A stretch of 64,000 bases of DNA, from positions 73,617,617 to 73,681,616 of the forward strand of contig NC_087063.1 in the NCBI RefSeq assembly GCF_963678635.1, read 5' to 3'. The stretch is from Symsagittifera roscoffensis. Its lineage: Eukaryota; Xenacoelomorpha; Acoela; Convolutidae. A program made the position numbers and the translations under genes. The notes below the pieces were generated by a model. It was not told the origin of the DNA, did not search any database, and was given only the letters and a program-made list of their open reading frames with translations. Shown piece after piece: positions 10,306 through 21,124 of this stretch (its first letter is position 1; the number at the start of each line of letters is the position of its first letter).

Positions 10306-10650
10306 AACAACAAGACTTCTCGTAGCAAGGCGAAACCTTGAACGTTCCGACTTTAAATTAAGGTATACGGAATAGTGTTTGCTTTTAGAATATGGGTGAT
10401 AGTATGAAAAATGAAAAAAATTATTATTATTTTTTTAGTTTTAATGAAAACGTCACACCACACGCTATTTAAAGTACAAAGGGATATACGTCACGTATTG
10501 TGAAGTATTAAATAGAACAAATTGCTTGTTCGATGCAGTTTATAAAAATTTAAAAAACGATTACTAACCGTTGAAATATTTTTTCATATTTCAGCTCAGG
10601 GTAACAATAATTTTCAAATGAGTTTTTTACCGACACACCAGTAAACTTTT
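10306..10650 (+). repeat. Dispersed repeat family D, copy 3
   Basis: The head CTCGTAGCAAGGCGAAACCT followed by GAACGTTCCGACTT, then a CACACCACACGCTATTTAAA block and an AGCTCAGGGTAACAATAATT block, are in the same order as in copy 45697-46255. The tail is not clearly preserved. Confidence 0.5.
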
Positions 10651-12479
10651 TAACATTGCATTTTGCATTATGTCTTTCAAAGACAAGTGATTTCAATTTT
10701 AATTTTTGGCAGTAAAGTATGGCTTGTTTTTGTAAAAAGTGGAAACCAAGTGGATATAAAATTTTTATTTTGTATAAAACTCGAGATCACTCACGAAACT
10801 TTTCGGAAAAAGAATTATTATGTTCAGCATGCAAAACTAATTTAAACGGTATGCAGAAATTCAGTTTAAAATTATTGCTGCGATCATCGAAATAGGTCTG
10901 TCAAATCAACAACCGAGGGCACATTTTATCATTGAATGCCGAAACACAAAAATACCATTGAGGATTATTGTGCAGATCAAATTAGTTACAACTGAGAAAT
11001 AGTTGGAGCTTTTTTCGATACAAAAAAAATCATTTTGCTAAGGAAATGTTTAACGTGTAACTGCATTTAGAGTCAAGAAAAAGAAAACTAAACTATCGCT
11101 AAAAGAAAATGAAGACATAACTGATTTTTGTTTCTCCAGTTTTGTGAAAAAGTTATAGAACAAATTTAGGCCGTTTCTTGGGAGCAATAAACGAATGAAG
11201 TAAATATGAAAGAAGTTAAGGAGAGTAGTTAGTAAATCCTAAGTTGTTTAAAAGAATTAGAAAGCTAGATTGTGATAGAGTTTAACTCTTGTCATCTCAT
11301 GTACTCTCCGTAGTAAGCAAGTCTCAAACTTTTTGGGTTCTGAGCTTGAATTAAACGGTCATTTGATTGATATTATTTTTGAAGTTTTTTGCATTAGCTT
11401 TAATAGAGTGGAAAATTTTTCAAAAACCATAGTTTTTCCTAATTTTGAAAACCATATAAGATTTGATTAGTTGTTAAACTCGTTGTTAAAAAAAAGAATA
11501 ACCTTTTTTATGATATCACAAAATGTTCTGACAAGTTAAAATTACAAAAAAGTAGGGCAACAAATATCATTCAATTTTTGTTTTGTGACTGCAGGTGGCA
11601 AATGGAGTTGAGGATAAGTAACAAAGATAGGTAAAGTTGGATGAATTAAAGATTAAAGGGTAAAGTTAAAATGAAACTGATAACTTCCCACAACCCCTCT
11701 TAGCGGTAAACTACAATGAACGGTATAAAATCAGATTGGATTTTCTCGATGGATTTCTCAGAGAGCTTTCTGAACGTCCGCCTAGAAACCGATTCAAGTC
11801 TGGAACTACTTAAATGTGATACAAGACTTGTTGTATCGAAACTTTTTGATGAGATAATGTATACAACATTAAAACATGTGGATGGAGTTTTCGAAAAAGG
11901 TCGGAACAATTGGTTTAAAAGTAGTCAATCAACTGGTTGAGAGTAATCCAAATTCGAACTACGTTATCAACGAACTAATCAAAACAATATTCCAATAACG
12001 CGCACTGTTGCTTAAAATTGACCAGTTTGGTCAGAAAAAAAATATCAGTACTTTGAAAGGTAATTCCATAAATATCGATCGATTTAAAATTGGTTATATA
12101 ATTTATTTTTTTTTCTAATTACACTAGCAAATTTGGGTAGCTTGGGTTATAATACAAGTAGACTTTTTACGATGTTACTCCAGCCTATCACTTAGCTGTT
12201 TTTGTGTTAAATTGTTTTAAGATTAAATTTTTTAATTAATTTTTGTCTTTAAACCGTTTCAAGGTGAAAGCATGAACTATATTTGCTTAATTGCGTTAAA
12301 TTGTAAACGTTTTTCTTATTTAAAGGTGCCTCGTGTATCAGCATACTTGTGCAAATGTCTGAGTACAGCTGCAATTGACACCCTACCTAGACCAAGCAAT
12401 CTTTGCAACCTTTGTAAAATCTTGAAGAATCTTTGAAAAATCTTGGAGAAAAATCTTTAAAAACTTGGCGAGATCGTGT
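10651..12479. other. Intergenic AT-rich sequence without recognised gene
   Basis: Nothing beyond chance ORFs. The 74-codon plus-strand ORF at 11716-11940 has somewhat higher sequence complexity than its surroundings, but it lacks convincing splice sites, so I do not call it. Confidence 0.4.
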
Positions 12480-12717
12480 CTAAAATATTAAACATCGGTA
12501 AAGATTGCAGTGAAAATAAGAAGAAAAACAGTTCGCAAAGATTCTTTAAGATTTAACTAAAAAAATTTGGATTTTGTTTTAATTCGGGGGGTTGTGAGTG
12601 CCTTAAAAGTAAGTAATAAAAGTAAATAAGAAAAGTTATTATAAAAGTTATAAAAATAAATTATAAAAGTATAAAAGTAAATTATTCGCAAAGATTCTTT
12701 AAGATTTAACTAAAAAA
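12480..12717 (+). repeat. Satellite B, left part
   Basis: About one and a half units of a tandem repeat with core TTCGCAAAGATTCTTTAAGA followed by TTTAACTAAAAAA. The array resumes at 14330 after an inserted element, and the split falls inside one unit. Confidence 0.8.
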
Positions 12718-12769
12718 CTAGAGGCCCAGCTGAAAGCTGGAGAGACCTGTTTGATTATTTTAATATTGG

Positions 12770-14100
12770 GAGTTTCCTACAACCTGGTCTATCGATTAAA
12801 CCCTTAATCCCAAATGTGGATGGGTAGTTTTTGAAGAAATCGAAAAAGTTTGAAAAAATGGCCTAAAAACCGAAAAATTGACTATTCCTAAGTGTATAGC
12901 TCTTCCCCTAGACAAATTAGGGACGAGCCGTTTGTATAGGGGGGGTTTCTACAACCTGGTCTATCGATTAAACCCTTAATCCCAAATCTGGACGGGTAGT
13001 TTTTGAGGAAATCGGAAAGATTTGAAAAAAGGCCAAAAAAGTGACTTTTCCTAAGTCTATAGCTCTTCCCCTAGGCAAGTTAAGGACCAGCCGCTTGTGC
13101 GGGGAAGTTTCCTAAAACCTGGTCTATCGATTAAACCCTTTATTCCAAATCTGGATGGGTAGTTTTTGAGGAAATCGATAATTTCCGAAAAAATAGGCAA
13201 AAAAATCAAAAAAGTGACTTTTCCTAAGTGTATAGCTCTTCCCCTAGACAAATTAGGGACGAGCCGTTTGTATAGGGGGGGTTTCTACAACCTGGTCTAT
13301 CGATTAAACCCTTAATCCCAAATCTGGACGGGTAGTTTTTGAGGAAATCGGAAAGATTTGAAAAAAGGCCAAAAAAGTGACTTTTCCTAAGTCTATAGCT
13401 CTTCCCCTAGGCAAGTTAAGGACCAGCCGCTTGTGCGGGGGAGTTTTCTACAACCTGGTCTATCGATTAAACCCTTTATTCCAAATCTGGATGGGTAGTT
13501 TTTGAGGAAATCGATAATTTCCGAAAAAATAGGCAAAAAAATCAAAAAAGTGACTTTTCCTAAGTCTATAGCTCTTCCCCTAAGCAAATTAGGGACCAAC
13601 CGCTTGTGCATGGGATGTTCCTACAACCTGGTCTATCGATTAAAACCTTAATCCCAAATCTGGACGGGTAGTTTTTGAGGAAATCGGAAAGATTTGAAAA
13701 AAGGCCAAAAAAGTTACTTTTCCTAAGTCTATAGCTCTTCCCCTAGGCAAGTTAGGAACCAGCCGCTTGTGCGGGGGAGTTTCCTAGAACCTGGTCTATC
13801 GATTAAACCCTTAATTCCAAATCTGGATGGGTAGTTTTTGAGGAAATCGATAATTTCCGAAAAAATAGGCAAAAAAATCAAAAAAGTGACTTTTCATAAG
13901 TCTATAGCTCTTCCCCTAAGCAAATTAGGGACCAGCCGCTTGTGCATGGGAGTTTCCTACAACCTGGTCTATCGATTAAACCCTTAATCCCAAATCTTGA
14001 CGGGTAGTTTTTGAGGAAATCGAAAATTTCCGAAAAAATGGGCAAAAAGTGAAAAAAGTACCGAGTTGTGAAGCTTTTCTAAGACCGTAGGGGGTAGGGT
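12770..14100 (+). repeat. Satellite A: eight ~168-bp units in alternating types
   Basis: The phrase CCTGGTCTATCGATTAAA recurs eight times at intervals of about 161-174 bp. Units alternate between a type with GGAAAGATTTGAAAAAAGGCC and a type with GATAATTTCCGAAAAAATAG, so the higher-order period is about 338 bp. Short minus-strand ORFs here are repeat artefacts. Confidence 0.9.
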
Positions 14101-14227
14101 AGGGCAAAAATTGCCCTAAATTTCATGCAGGCAGGTAAGTGAAACGCTACTGAATCCATTGGTACTACTTTTATGAGAATCTGACGGGTAGTTTTTTGGG
14201 AAAGCGAATTTTTCGAAAAAGCGTCTC

Positions 14228-14266
14228 AAAAAAAAAAAATAAAAAAAAAAAAAAAAAAAAAAAAAA
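14228..14266. repeat. A-rich microsatellite in the tandem-repeat transposon
   Basis: Poly(A) broken by one T, near the right end of the inserted element. Confidence 0.85.
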
Positions 14267-14329
14267 CCAGATCTCACCTGGAAAAAAAAAAACGTTTTCA
14301 TAATACCTGTTTAAAAAATCAAACAGGAA

Positions 14330-15790
14330 TTTTGGATTTTGTTTTATTTCGGGGGGTTGTGCGTGCCTTAAAAGTAGGTAATAAAAGTAAATAGGAAAAG
14401 TTATTATAAAAGTTATAAAAGTAAATTAAAAAAGTATAAAACTAAATTATTCGCAAAGATTCTTTAAGATTTAACTAAAAAATTTTGGATTTTGTTTTAA
14501 TTCGGGGGGTTGTGAGTGCCTTAAAAGTAAGTAATAAAATCAAATAAGAAAAGTTATTATAAAAGTTATAAAAGTAAATCATAAAAGTTATAAGAGTAAA
14601 GATCGCAGTGAAAATAAGAAAACAAAAACAGTTCACAAAGATTCTTTAAGATTTAACTAAAAATATTTGGAATTTTTTTTAAATTTGGGGGGTTGTGAGT
14701 GCCTTAAAAATAAGTAATAAAAGTAAATAAAAAAAGTTATTATAAAAGTTATAAAAGTAAATCATAAAAGTTATAAAAGTAAAGATCGCAGTGAAAATAA
14801 GAAAAAAAAACAGTTCACAAAGATTCTTTGAGATTTAACTAAAAATATTTGGATTTTGTTTAAATTCGGGGGGTTGTGAGTGCCTTAAAAATAAGTAATA
14901 AAAGTAAATAAGAAAAGTTATTATAAAATTACAAAAATAAATTATAAAAGTATAAAAGTAAATTATTCGCAAAGATTCTTTAAGATTTAACTAAAAAATT
15001 TTGGATTTGTTTTAATTCGTGGGGTTGTGCGTGCCTTAAAAGTAGGTAATAAAAGTAAATAGGAAAAGTTATTATAAAAGTTATAAAAGTAAATTATAAA
15101 CGTATAAAAGTAAATTATTCGCAAAGATTCTTTAAGATTTAACTAAAAAATTTTGGATTTTGTTTTAATTCGGGGGTTGTGAGTGCCTTAAAAGTAAGTA
15201 ATAGAAGTAAATAAGAAAAGTTATTATAAAAGTTATAAAAGTAAATCATAAAAGTTATAAAAGTAAAGATCGCAGTGAAAATAAGAAAGAAAAACAGTTC
15301 ACAAAGTTTCTTTAAGATTTAACTAAAAATATTTGGATTTTGTTTAAATTCGGGGGGTTGTGAGTGCCTTCAAAATAAGTAATAAAAGTAAATAAAAATA
15401 ATTATAATAAAAGTTATAAAAGTAAATCATAAAAGTTATAAAAGTAAAGATCGCAGTGAAAATAAGAAAAAAAAACAGTTCACAAAGATTCTTTAAGATT
15501 TAACTAAAAATATTTGGATTTTGTTTAAATTCGGGGGGTTGTGAGTGCCTTAAAAATAAGTAATAAAAGTAAATAAGAAAAGTTATTATAAAATTACAAA
15601 AATAAATTATAAAAGTATAAAAGTAAATTATTCGCAAAGATTCTTTAAGATTTAACTAAAAAATTTTGGATTTTGTTTTAATTCGGGGGGTTGTGAGTGC
15701 CTTAAAAGTAGGTAATAAAAGTAAATAGGAAAAGTTATTATAAAAATTATAAAATAAATTATAAAAGTTATAAAAGTAAGTAAAAAAAGT
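14330..15790 (+). repeat. Satellite B, right part
   Basis: About eight further units with core GATTCTTTAAGATTTAACTA and the GGGGGGTTGTGAGTGCCTTA block. Spacing between units is either ~150 or ~182 bp. The longer form adds an AAAGATCGCAGTGAAAATAAG segment. Internal AAAGTTATAAAAGTAAAT runs are themselves reiterated. Confidence 0.88.
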
Positions 15791-15962
15791 AAAAAAAAGC
15801 ATTGCGATGAATTTACTAAAAAGTATCAATACAAAATTCAACTTTTGACAAAGAATATTTTAAAATTTTTGTTGATTTTTAATTCGGAAGCAATTTGGAT
15901 CAAAAAATGAGGCGTAATCAAATCAATTGAATCTAAGTTTTAAGCAATAACTATAGCATTTA

Positions 15963-16453
15963 ATTGTTCCGACTTTCGATACGAAAGTAACAAATATTTG
16001 TGCTCGGGGTTGTTTTTTTCTTCAGACAAATTTCGACTTTTCAACTAGCCGTTTTTGACGGAATTTTTTGTATCAATCAAAAAGTATGGATGTCTTCAGC
16101 TCAAATTTGACAAGATTTTTTACCTGTGATCATTTTTCGTAAAGTAACGGGGGTTAAAAGATTGCCATTTTGTCCAATTTGGGACAATTAACGCGCGATA
16201 TATTTCGCGCTATTAACGCGTAAGTGGAGAGTTAATTCATCTTAGAAATTGTTTCAATATGGTTGAAAGAAACTTAGTTGCCATAAATGATTTGTTACAA
16301 GGAGCGAAAATTATCCTTTGCGCGTGGGGGGATGTTTTTTATAAAAGTTTCAAATTAGAAAAAAAAATTTCATTAAATTTTGTAATGATATTACTGCAGG
16401 ATAAACTTTAAATGGCAGTCGGAACATTCAGGGCTCCGCCTTGATACGAGCAT
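15963..16453 (-). repeat. Dispersed repeat family D, copy 4 (inverted)
   Basis: Reverse complement of copy 45697-46255: it starts with TTGTTCCGACTTTCGATACG and ends with GGGCTCCGCCTTGATACGAG. It shares the TAACGCGCGATATATTTCGC / CGCTATTAACGCGTAAG and CAAATTTCGACTTTTCAACT blocks in order. No ORF. Confidence 0.75.
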
Positions 16454-16789
16454 TTTTGTTCAAATTTTATTATCCTTTGACTAAATTTGAAAGACCTGAC
16501 CAATAGTTTATCGATACAAATATTCGCCATTTCTTCTTAAAGACAAAATTTGCAAACTTTTGCAGATTTTAAAGGCAGTACGTGCCATCGAATCATTATG
16601 CACAAAATTGGAACTACTTGAAGTCCACATAAAAAGCTGAGGTTTTTTTTGTTAAATGCTCTTGTTTCTATCAATGATTGTTTTTGACCTCACAATAGTA
16701 GATACCACTAAATTAAAATAAAACATACAAATCGATCTCTGTTTTGGACAAAAAAAACAGTAATTCAATAAAATCAAATTTGAGATGAA
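16454..16789. other. Intergenic sequence
   Basis: Nothing recognised. Confidence 0.4.
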
Positions 16790-17020
16790 GATTAAGACCA
16801 TTCATCCACGGGGGAAAGGACCAACCGCTGACCAAACTCGAACCTCTGTCGTGCCCCTGTTTAAGAACGACATGCATTTTTTTTGATTTATTTTTCTGGG
16901 CTGGGTAATGTTGCTTCGCCCTCAAGCGACAGGCATGGATCAAAATGGGCCTCGAACATCCGACCTTTCGATTGAGGGGCGGAGACGTAACCAATTCACC
17001 CCCGCTCCCCTCAAATTTGA
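16790..17020 (-). mobile_element. tRNA-derived SINE, copy 1
   Basis: Read on the minus strand, it opens with a tRNA-like head: GGGAGCGGGGGTGAATTGGT, then TCTCCGCCCCTCAATCG, then a B-box-like GGATGTTCGAGGCCC. A tail containing ATTAAGA/GTTAAGA-type words and TGGTCCTTTCCCCCGTGG-like sequence follows. The same sequence recurs at 18345. The tRNA likeness in the pol III A and B box region is the basis of the call. No intact tRNA can be folded. Confidence 0.65.
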
Positions 17021-17655
17021 AAAAAAAAGATATGATTTTTGTCAAACTAATGCAAACTGAGCTTCAATTCTTGTTAGTTATAACTCTATTATCCTAACTA
17101 AATTTGTAAAACTACATTAGAAAAGTTTTTCAAAAATCAAGCTATTTTTCTTAAGTTATCTGTAAAGATCTTGAAGAATATTTGAAAAAACTAGAAGAAT
17201 GTTGAAGAGCCTTCCCAAATTTCACGAAGTTTTAAATTCGTTTAAAGAGCTTTGGAGCCATCAAACGAACTCAAGATAATTTAGTCATGATTTTTCAACA
17301 AATCAAAGCTTTATAAAACACATAAAATATTAAAATTTTTTGCTATCTTTGGTGCATCTTGGAGATTTTTCAGGATATTGGTAAGATTTTCAAGATGATT
17401 AGACCTGGTCAGACAAAAAATAGAACATTTTGTAGATACTTTTGCATGGTTTTACGGATAGTTTGGGATTGCTTGAGTGTTTTCTGGGAGTTTTCAAAAA
17501 TCTTACCACTATTGTACCGATTCAGAATGAACTGTTTAACAAGTTTGTGATACAGGGAAAACCAAAAATTAATTGTCATTTCTTTGATGTTGACAAACAA
17601 AATGTAAAATTGATTGTTTTTCTTTTTCTTTTTCTTTGGCCAGGATATGGTTGCT
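17021..17655. other. Intergenic AT-rich sequence
   Basis: No coding or repeat structure recognised. The last nine bases are the target duplication of the MITE that follows. Confidence 0.4.
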
Positions 17656-18110
17656 GGGTCCCGGACATCAATCCGACGGGATTTCAAGCCGAATCGTAAA
17701 ATTAGGGACTTCAAGCCAAAAATTTTTCCATCAAGCCATGAAATATGATGCATTTTAAAACGGTTTTGAAGAAATACTCAATTTCATGACCTTTCTTTGG
17801 TAATTATTGGCGTTTTCGTGAAATTAAGCCTCCAAATGATGTTTAGGAAAGTTGAAAAATAAAAAACGGTTGAAGGCAATTTTTTTGTTTATAATTTATG
17901 CATTTCCAAAACCTGCTGATATTATTAACGGATTCCAATCCTAAGTGATTTATTGTCATGAATATCGCTTATTCTGGTCTAAACTTGCCTAAAATTTTTA
18001 AAAGGAACGTTTTACAGATAAAAAATAGTAATTTGAGGTGTATGTAAAGTTTAAATTTCGGCCGGAAGTCCCTTCGGCTTGAAATCCCGTCGGCTTGTTG
18101 TCCTAGACCC
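17656..18110. mobile_element. MITE with 9-bp target duplication (Mutator-like)
   Basis: The 455-bp element is bounded by inverted termini beginning GGGTCCCGGACATCAATCCG on the left and, on the opposite strand, GGGTCTAGGACAACAAGCCG on the right. Both continue into a perfect shared ACGGGATTTCAAGCCGAA. The direct repeat ATGGTTGCT flanks it at 17647-17655 and 18111-18119. Nine-base duplications are typical of Mutator-like elements. There is no transposase ORF. Confidence 0.82.
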
Positions 18111-18344
18111 ATGGTTGCTAACTCTATGCCTTATCTGCACTACTGTGTTAATCGAATAAAGACTAAGTCTCGATAAAAAAGCAATAGAAATAAGCCTGGA
18201 GTAGTCTCGCCTTCTCTGAAACCATATCTGGTCAATTTTTTACCGCATTTTTTTTTTTAAAAATTCGACCCAACATTGAAATTATAAAATTAAATAAATT
18301 ATAGGCGTCAGTGACCTAGAACAAGAAAGTTTGCTTATGAAGAT
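18111..18344. other. Intergenic sequence between MITE and SINE
   Basis: Nothing recognised. Confidence 0.35.
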
Positions 18345-18575
18345 GCTGAATGAATGTTTCAAGACCATTTATCCACAAGGGAACGGACCATCATACGAGC
18401 TGTTCAGCTCCTCACAGCAACGCTTTGTACCCTTGATTAAGAATTACATGCAATTTTTTATGTTATTTTTCCAGGCTCTGTAATGTTGCTTCACCCTCGA
18501 GCAGCGAGCGCAGACCATGGCTTTTCGATTGAGAGGCGGAGGCGAGATCACTTCACCACCGCTCCCTCGTGTTGG
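18345..18575 (-). mobile_element. tRNA-derived SINE, copy 2
   Basis: It aligns along its length with the copy at 16790-17020. The minus-strand head GGGAGCGGTGGTGAAGTGAT, then CTCGCCTCCGCCTCTCAATCG, matches. The B-box area is diverged. The shared body contains CTGTAATGTTGCTTCACCCT (plus strand) and ATTAAGAATTACATGCA. Confidence 0.62.
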
Positions 18576-19987
18576 ATCCCCAATTTGTGTGCGATTGTTT
18601 TCGAGAGTCTTGCCTCTGTGCATAAATAAAGATATGCTGCTACCAAACATAACTCACCCTGTTTTGCGCTGACTTCCTATCTTGTGACTTTTTTCTTTAG
18701 CCTGTAGAGAGTCCCTCACAAACTTCTTGTAGGCTATCCTCTTCTCTACGTTATTTGGAATTCCCTCGGCCCTATAAAGAAATGCAGTAAGAAACTACTT
18801 TTTCAATTGTAAAAGAAACTTAGTCTTAAGCATTGTAATAGTTTGGAATTCAGGCATGAGATATAAGGCATGTCTACACTTCCCAAGAACACAATTCGAG
18901 TGTGGCTTTGATTATCAACAAAAAAAATAAATAACAGAACAATTTTTAGCTGATACCACACACCAATCGACTATCGGCCGTCACGAGTGCCGAAGCCTTG
19001 AGGGGTAGGGGGCACAACCAAAGCCCGAAATTTTTCCCATGGAAGGTGGTCCGAACAACTGCTTTATATAATAAATGCACCATCATTGACTTCCTACATG
19101 CTTACTTTTTGGGCAGTGCTCCTATATATTGGCGCTGGTTTTTCACAGCCTGTTTCTCAGTGCAGTGGTTTGTCCTCAGACAGACGGGGTTGAAACAGTG
19201 CACAGCTGTCGTCCTGTTCTTCTTGTCTGAAGCAACACGTCACAAAAAATAAAAGAAGGGCTGGTCAATTGCAAATACAACAGAATGTTAACAACATCAC
19301 AGTTACTGTTATCGAAGCACTCATTAGGAAAGTTTAAAAAATTCCTGAAACACATATATCAGCTGTTTCCAGGCCTACCCTGATCCAATTTGTTGAATAT
19401 ACATTTTTTGCGCACTTCGTTATGAGATCGATTAGTGCGAAAATTACTTCCTAATATTTTGAACAGCGGACAGACAATGACTTACATATTGCGTATATGC
19501 AGCGAGATTTCCGAAATGGTTTTTCATATTTCGCCAATGGAAAAATCTCGACAAAAATCAATTTTCCCTCATCAATAATGGGAATTTGTTCTCCACAATG
19601 AGTAAAACGTTATTTAGTACATTTAGAATTTCTTCTCAACAAAATGAAAGGGAAAAAATAACTTAGAAAAACAGGAAATTTTTTTCGACAAAAGAAAACC
19701 ATTGTTTTTGGCCAATTTGAATTTGTTCTCGACAGCGGAAAAAAAATATTTTTATTTTTATCAACAATGACAACTTCCTCTCCGCAATAAGTTTTGGTTA
19801 AAAAATTTGGTAATGAAAATTTAATATAAGGTCAAACCATGCCTATAAATGAGCGATAAAACAGGTGATGGACAATTTTTCATGTAATTCCAAAATAGAA
19901 GGCGTTAACTCTTTTGTTTAGCCCTTCTGTTTTATTAGATGACTTCAAGTAGTCCGTGTGAAGAGTTATCTGAGATGTCCTCTGACT
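18576..19987. other. Intergenic sequence left of the LTR array
   Basis: No supported gene. An 84-codon ORF at 18998-19252 shows no domain. From about 19500 a degenerate ~50-bp rhythm appears (TTTCTCGACAA...GAAAAC-like phrases). The same rhythm appears on the other side of the LTR array at ~38950-39330. The last four bases here (19988-19991, ATAC) are the left target duplication. Confidence 0.4.
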
Positions 19988-19991
19988 ATAC

Positions 19992-21105
19992 TGTAGTATT
20001 GCAAAATACTACACACACACAAAAGACCATTGTCTTAATTGTTTATTTAACGACCCAATTCTAAATTGGAGCGTGCCATTTAAATTAAAGCCTCTTTTCA
20101 CTAAATCAGATACTGACTGATTTACTCTTATTAGGACTATAAAATCTTGTTTTGAAAATCCACTCCTTTTTAAATACTTGTCCAATTTTTCTCATTTTTT
20201 CATGCTCAATATTTTAAAAGGGCGGCGATTATTAATACGTCCCTTTTAACATAACTTGAAACAAACTGGATAAATATTTAGCAGTCTTGCCGGCTGCACT
20301 GAAATTCTCCTTGCTTTGATTAAGCAGAGGTGCACCTGCAATATGATGCATCAGAGAGAGTAATAAGACAAACTGAAGGCTGCGGTTTTTATCAAAGGGG
20401 ACTAATAAGTTGAAGATATTTGATTTGAAAAAATCAAATTAAAACCAGTTGAAAATTTCCTTATTAAAAAGGGAGAACAAAGGAGCAGGTGAAACCTGAA
20501 TAATTAAAGATTGAATCAGCCGCCGGTTTATGCTTATGAGCAAAAGGACTGGCCTGAAATCTTCAGTGTTTCATTTTGCTCAGTCAGCAGCAAGTCATTT
20601 CTCTTCAGTCAGATCTTTTAAAAATAAATAATTTTTCTTTTCTGCCCTATAATTTTTCTGAATAAATTCTCAGTTTAAGTTTGATTTGAAAAATTATAAA
20701 TCGAGATACTCGAGATACGCACCCCCGAGGAAGTCTGGACTACAAGTACCCAAAGGACTACGGCAAGACGATTCAGACGACCCAACCAGAAGTGCTGACT
20801 TGGACAAACATCAAGGGCAACCATACATACTAATCAGCCACCGACCTTAGTAAGAAGATAAAATATTGATGAACAAAATAAGATTAGCTCAACCTCCCCT
20901 CATATGTATATTTCATTAAGCTGTTCGATTCATTTATATAATCTAATAACCCAGTGCTCTGTATCTAACCAACTAATTAATTCATACTTTTTCTAACTAT
21001 TGTTTCTACTCTACTTTTTGTCAAGACAATTTGACGATCTAAGGTGAGACTTATAATTTAGGATAAAATTGCTAAGCATTCAACCAGCAATGAACGCATA
21101 GCAAA
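19992..21105 (+). repeat. Left LTR (LTR1)
   Basis: It begins with the palindrome TGTAGTATT GCAA AATACTACA. It differs from LTR2 and LTR3 by lacking a block containing TATAAAAA (replaced by ATAATTTTTCTG near 20649). A splice-donor-like AAG/GTGAGA lies at 21041-21049, near the 3' end. Confidence 0.9.
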
Positions 21106-21107
21106 AC

Positions 21108-21124
21108 TGGTGCGACCGCAGCAG
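21108..21124 (+). promoter_or_regulatory. Primer-binding site, body 1
   Basis: TGGTGCGACCGCAGCAG directly follows the LTR. The TGG start is as expected for pairing with the CCA end of a tRNA. The matching tRNA was not identified. Confidence 0.65.

Larger units (their letters stand above)
12718..14329 (+). mobile_element. Tandem-repeat transposon (HINE/pearl-like) inserted in satellite B
   Basis: This 1.6-kb segment interrupts satellite B exactly between TAAAAAA and TTTTGG of one unit. Its left end has a hairpin (CCAGCT GAA AGCTGG) followed by CCTGTTTGATTATTTTAA. Its right end has TTAAAAAATCAAACAGG, the near-perfect inverse of that segment. Between them lie eight ~168-bp tandem repeats and an A-rich microsatellite. 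Known pattern: HINE/Helentron-related elements, including the pearl elements of bivalves, combine subterminal inverted repeats, a core of ~160-bp tandem repeats and a microsatellite, and insert without clear target duplication. Assignment to that group is inference. No transposase is present. Confidence 0.65.

Noticed and set aside
11716-11940. 74-codon plus-strand ORF
   Set aside because: Fairly complex sequence, but no domain, no splice or promoter context, and an overlapping ORF on the other strand.
13057-13611. Two similar minus-strand ORFs (MSRGRAIHLGK-like)
   Set aside because: They arise from two copies of satellite A.
12770-14100. CRISPR-like regular repeats
   Set aside because: Units are ~168 bp with no unique spacers, in eukaryotic DNA. 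This is a satellite.
16920-17015. Functional tRNA gene on the minus strand
   Set aside because: The B box is imperfect and no cloverleaf closes. The copy at 18345 shows it is a SINE head.
18998-19252. 84-codon ORF
   Set aside because: No recognisable domain or conservation. Next to repeats.
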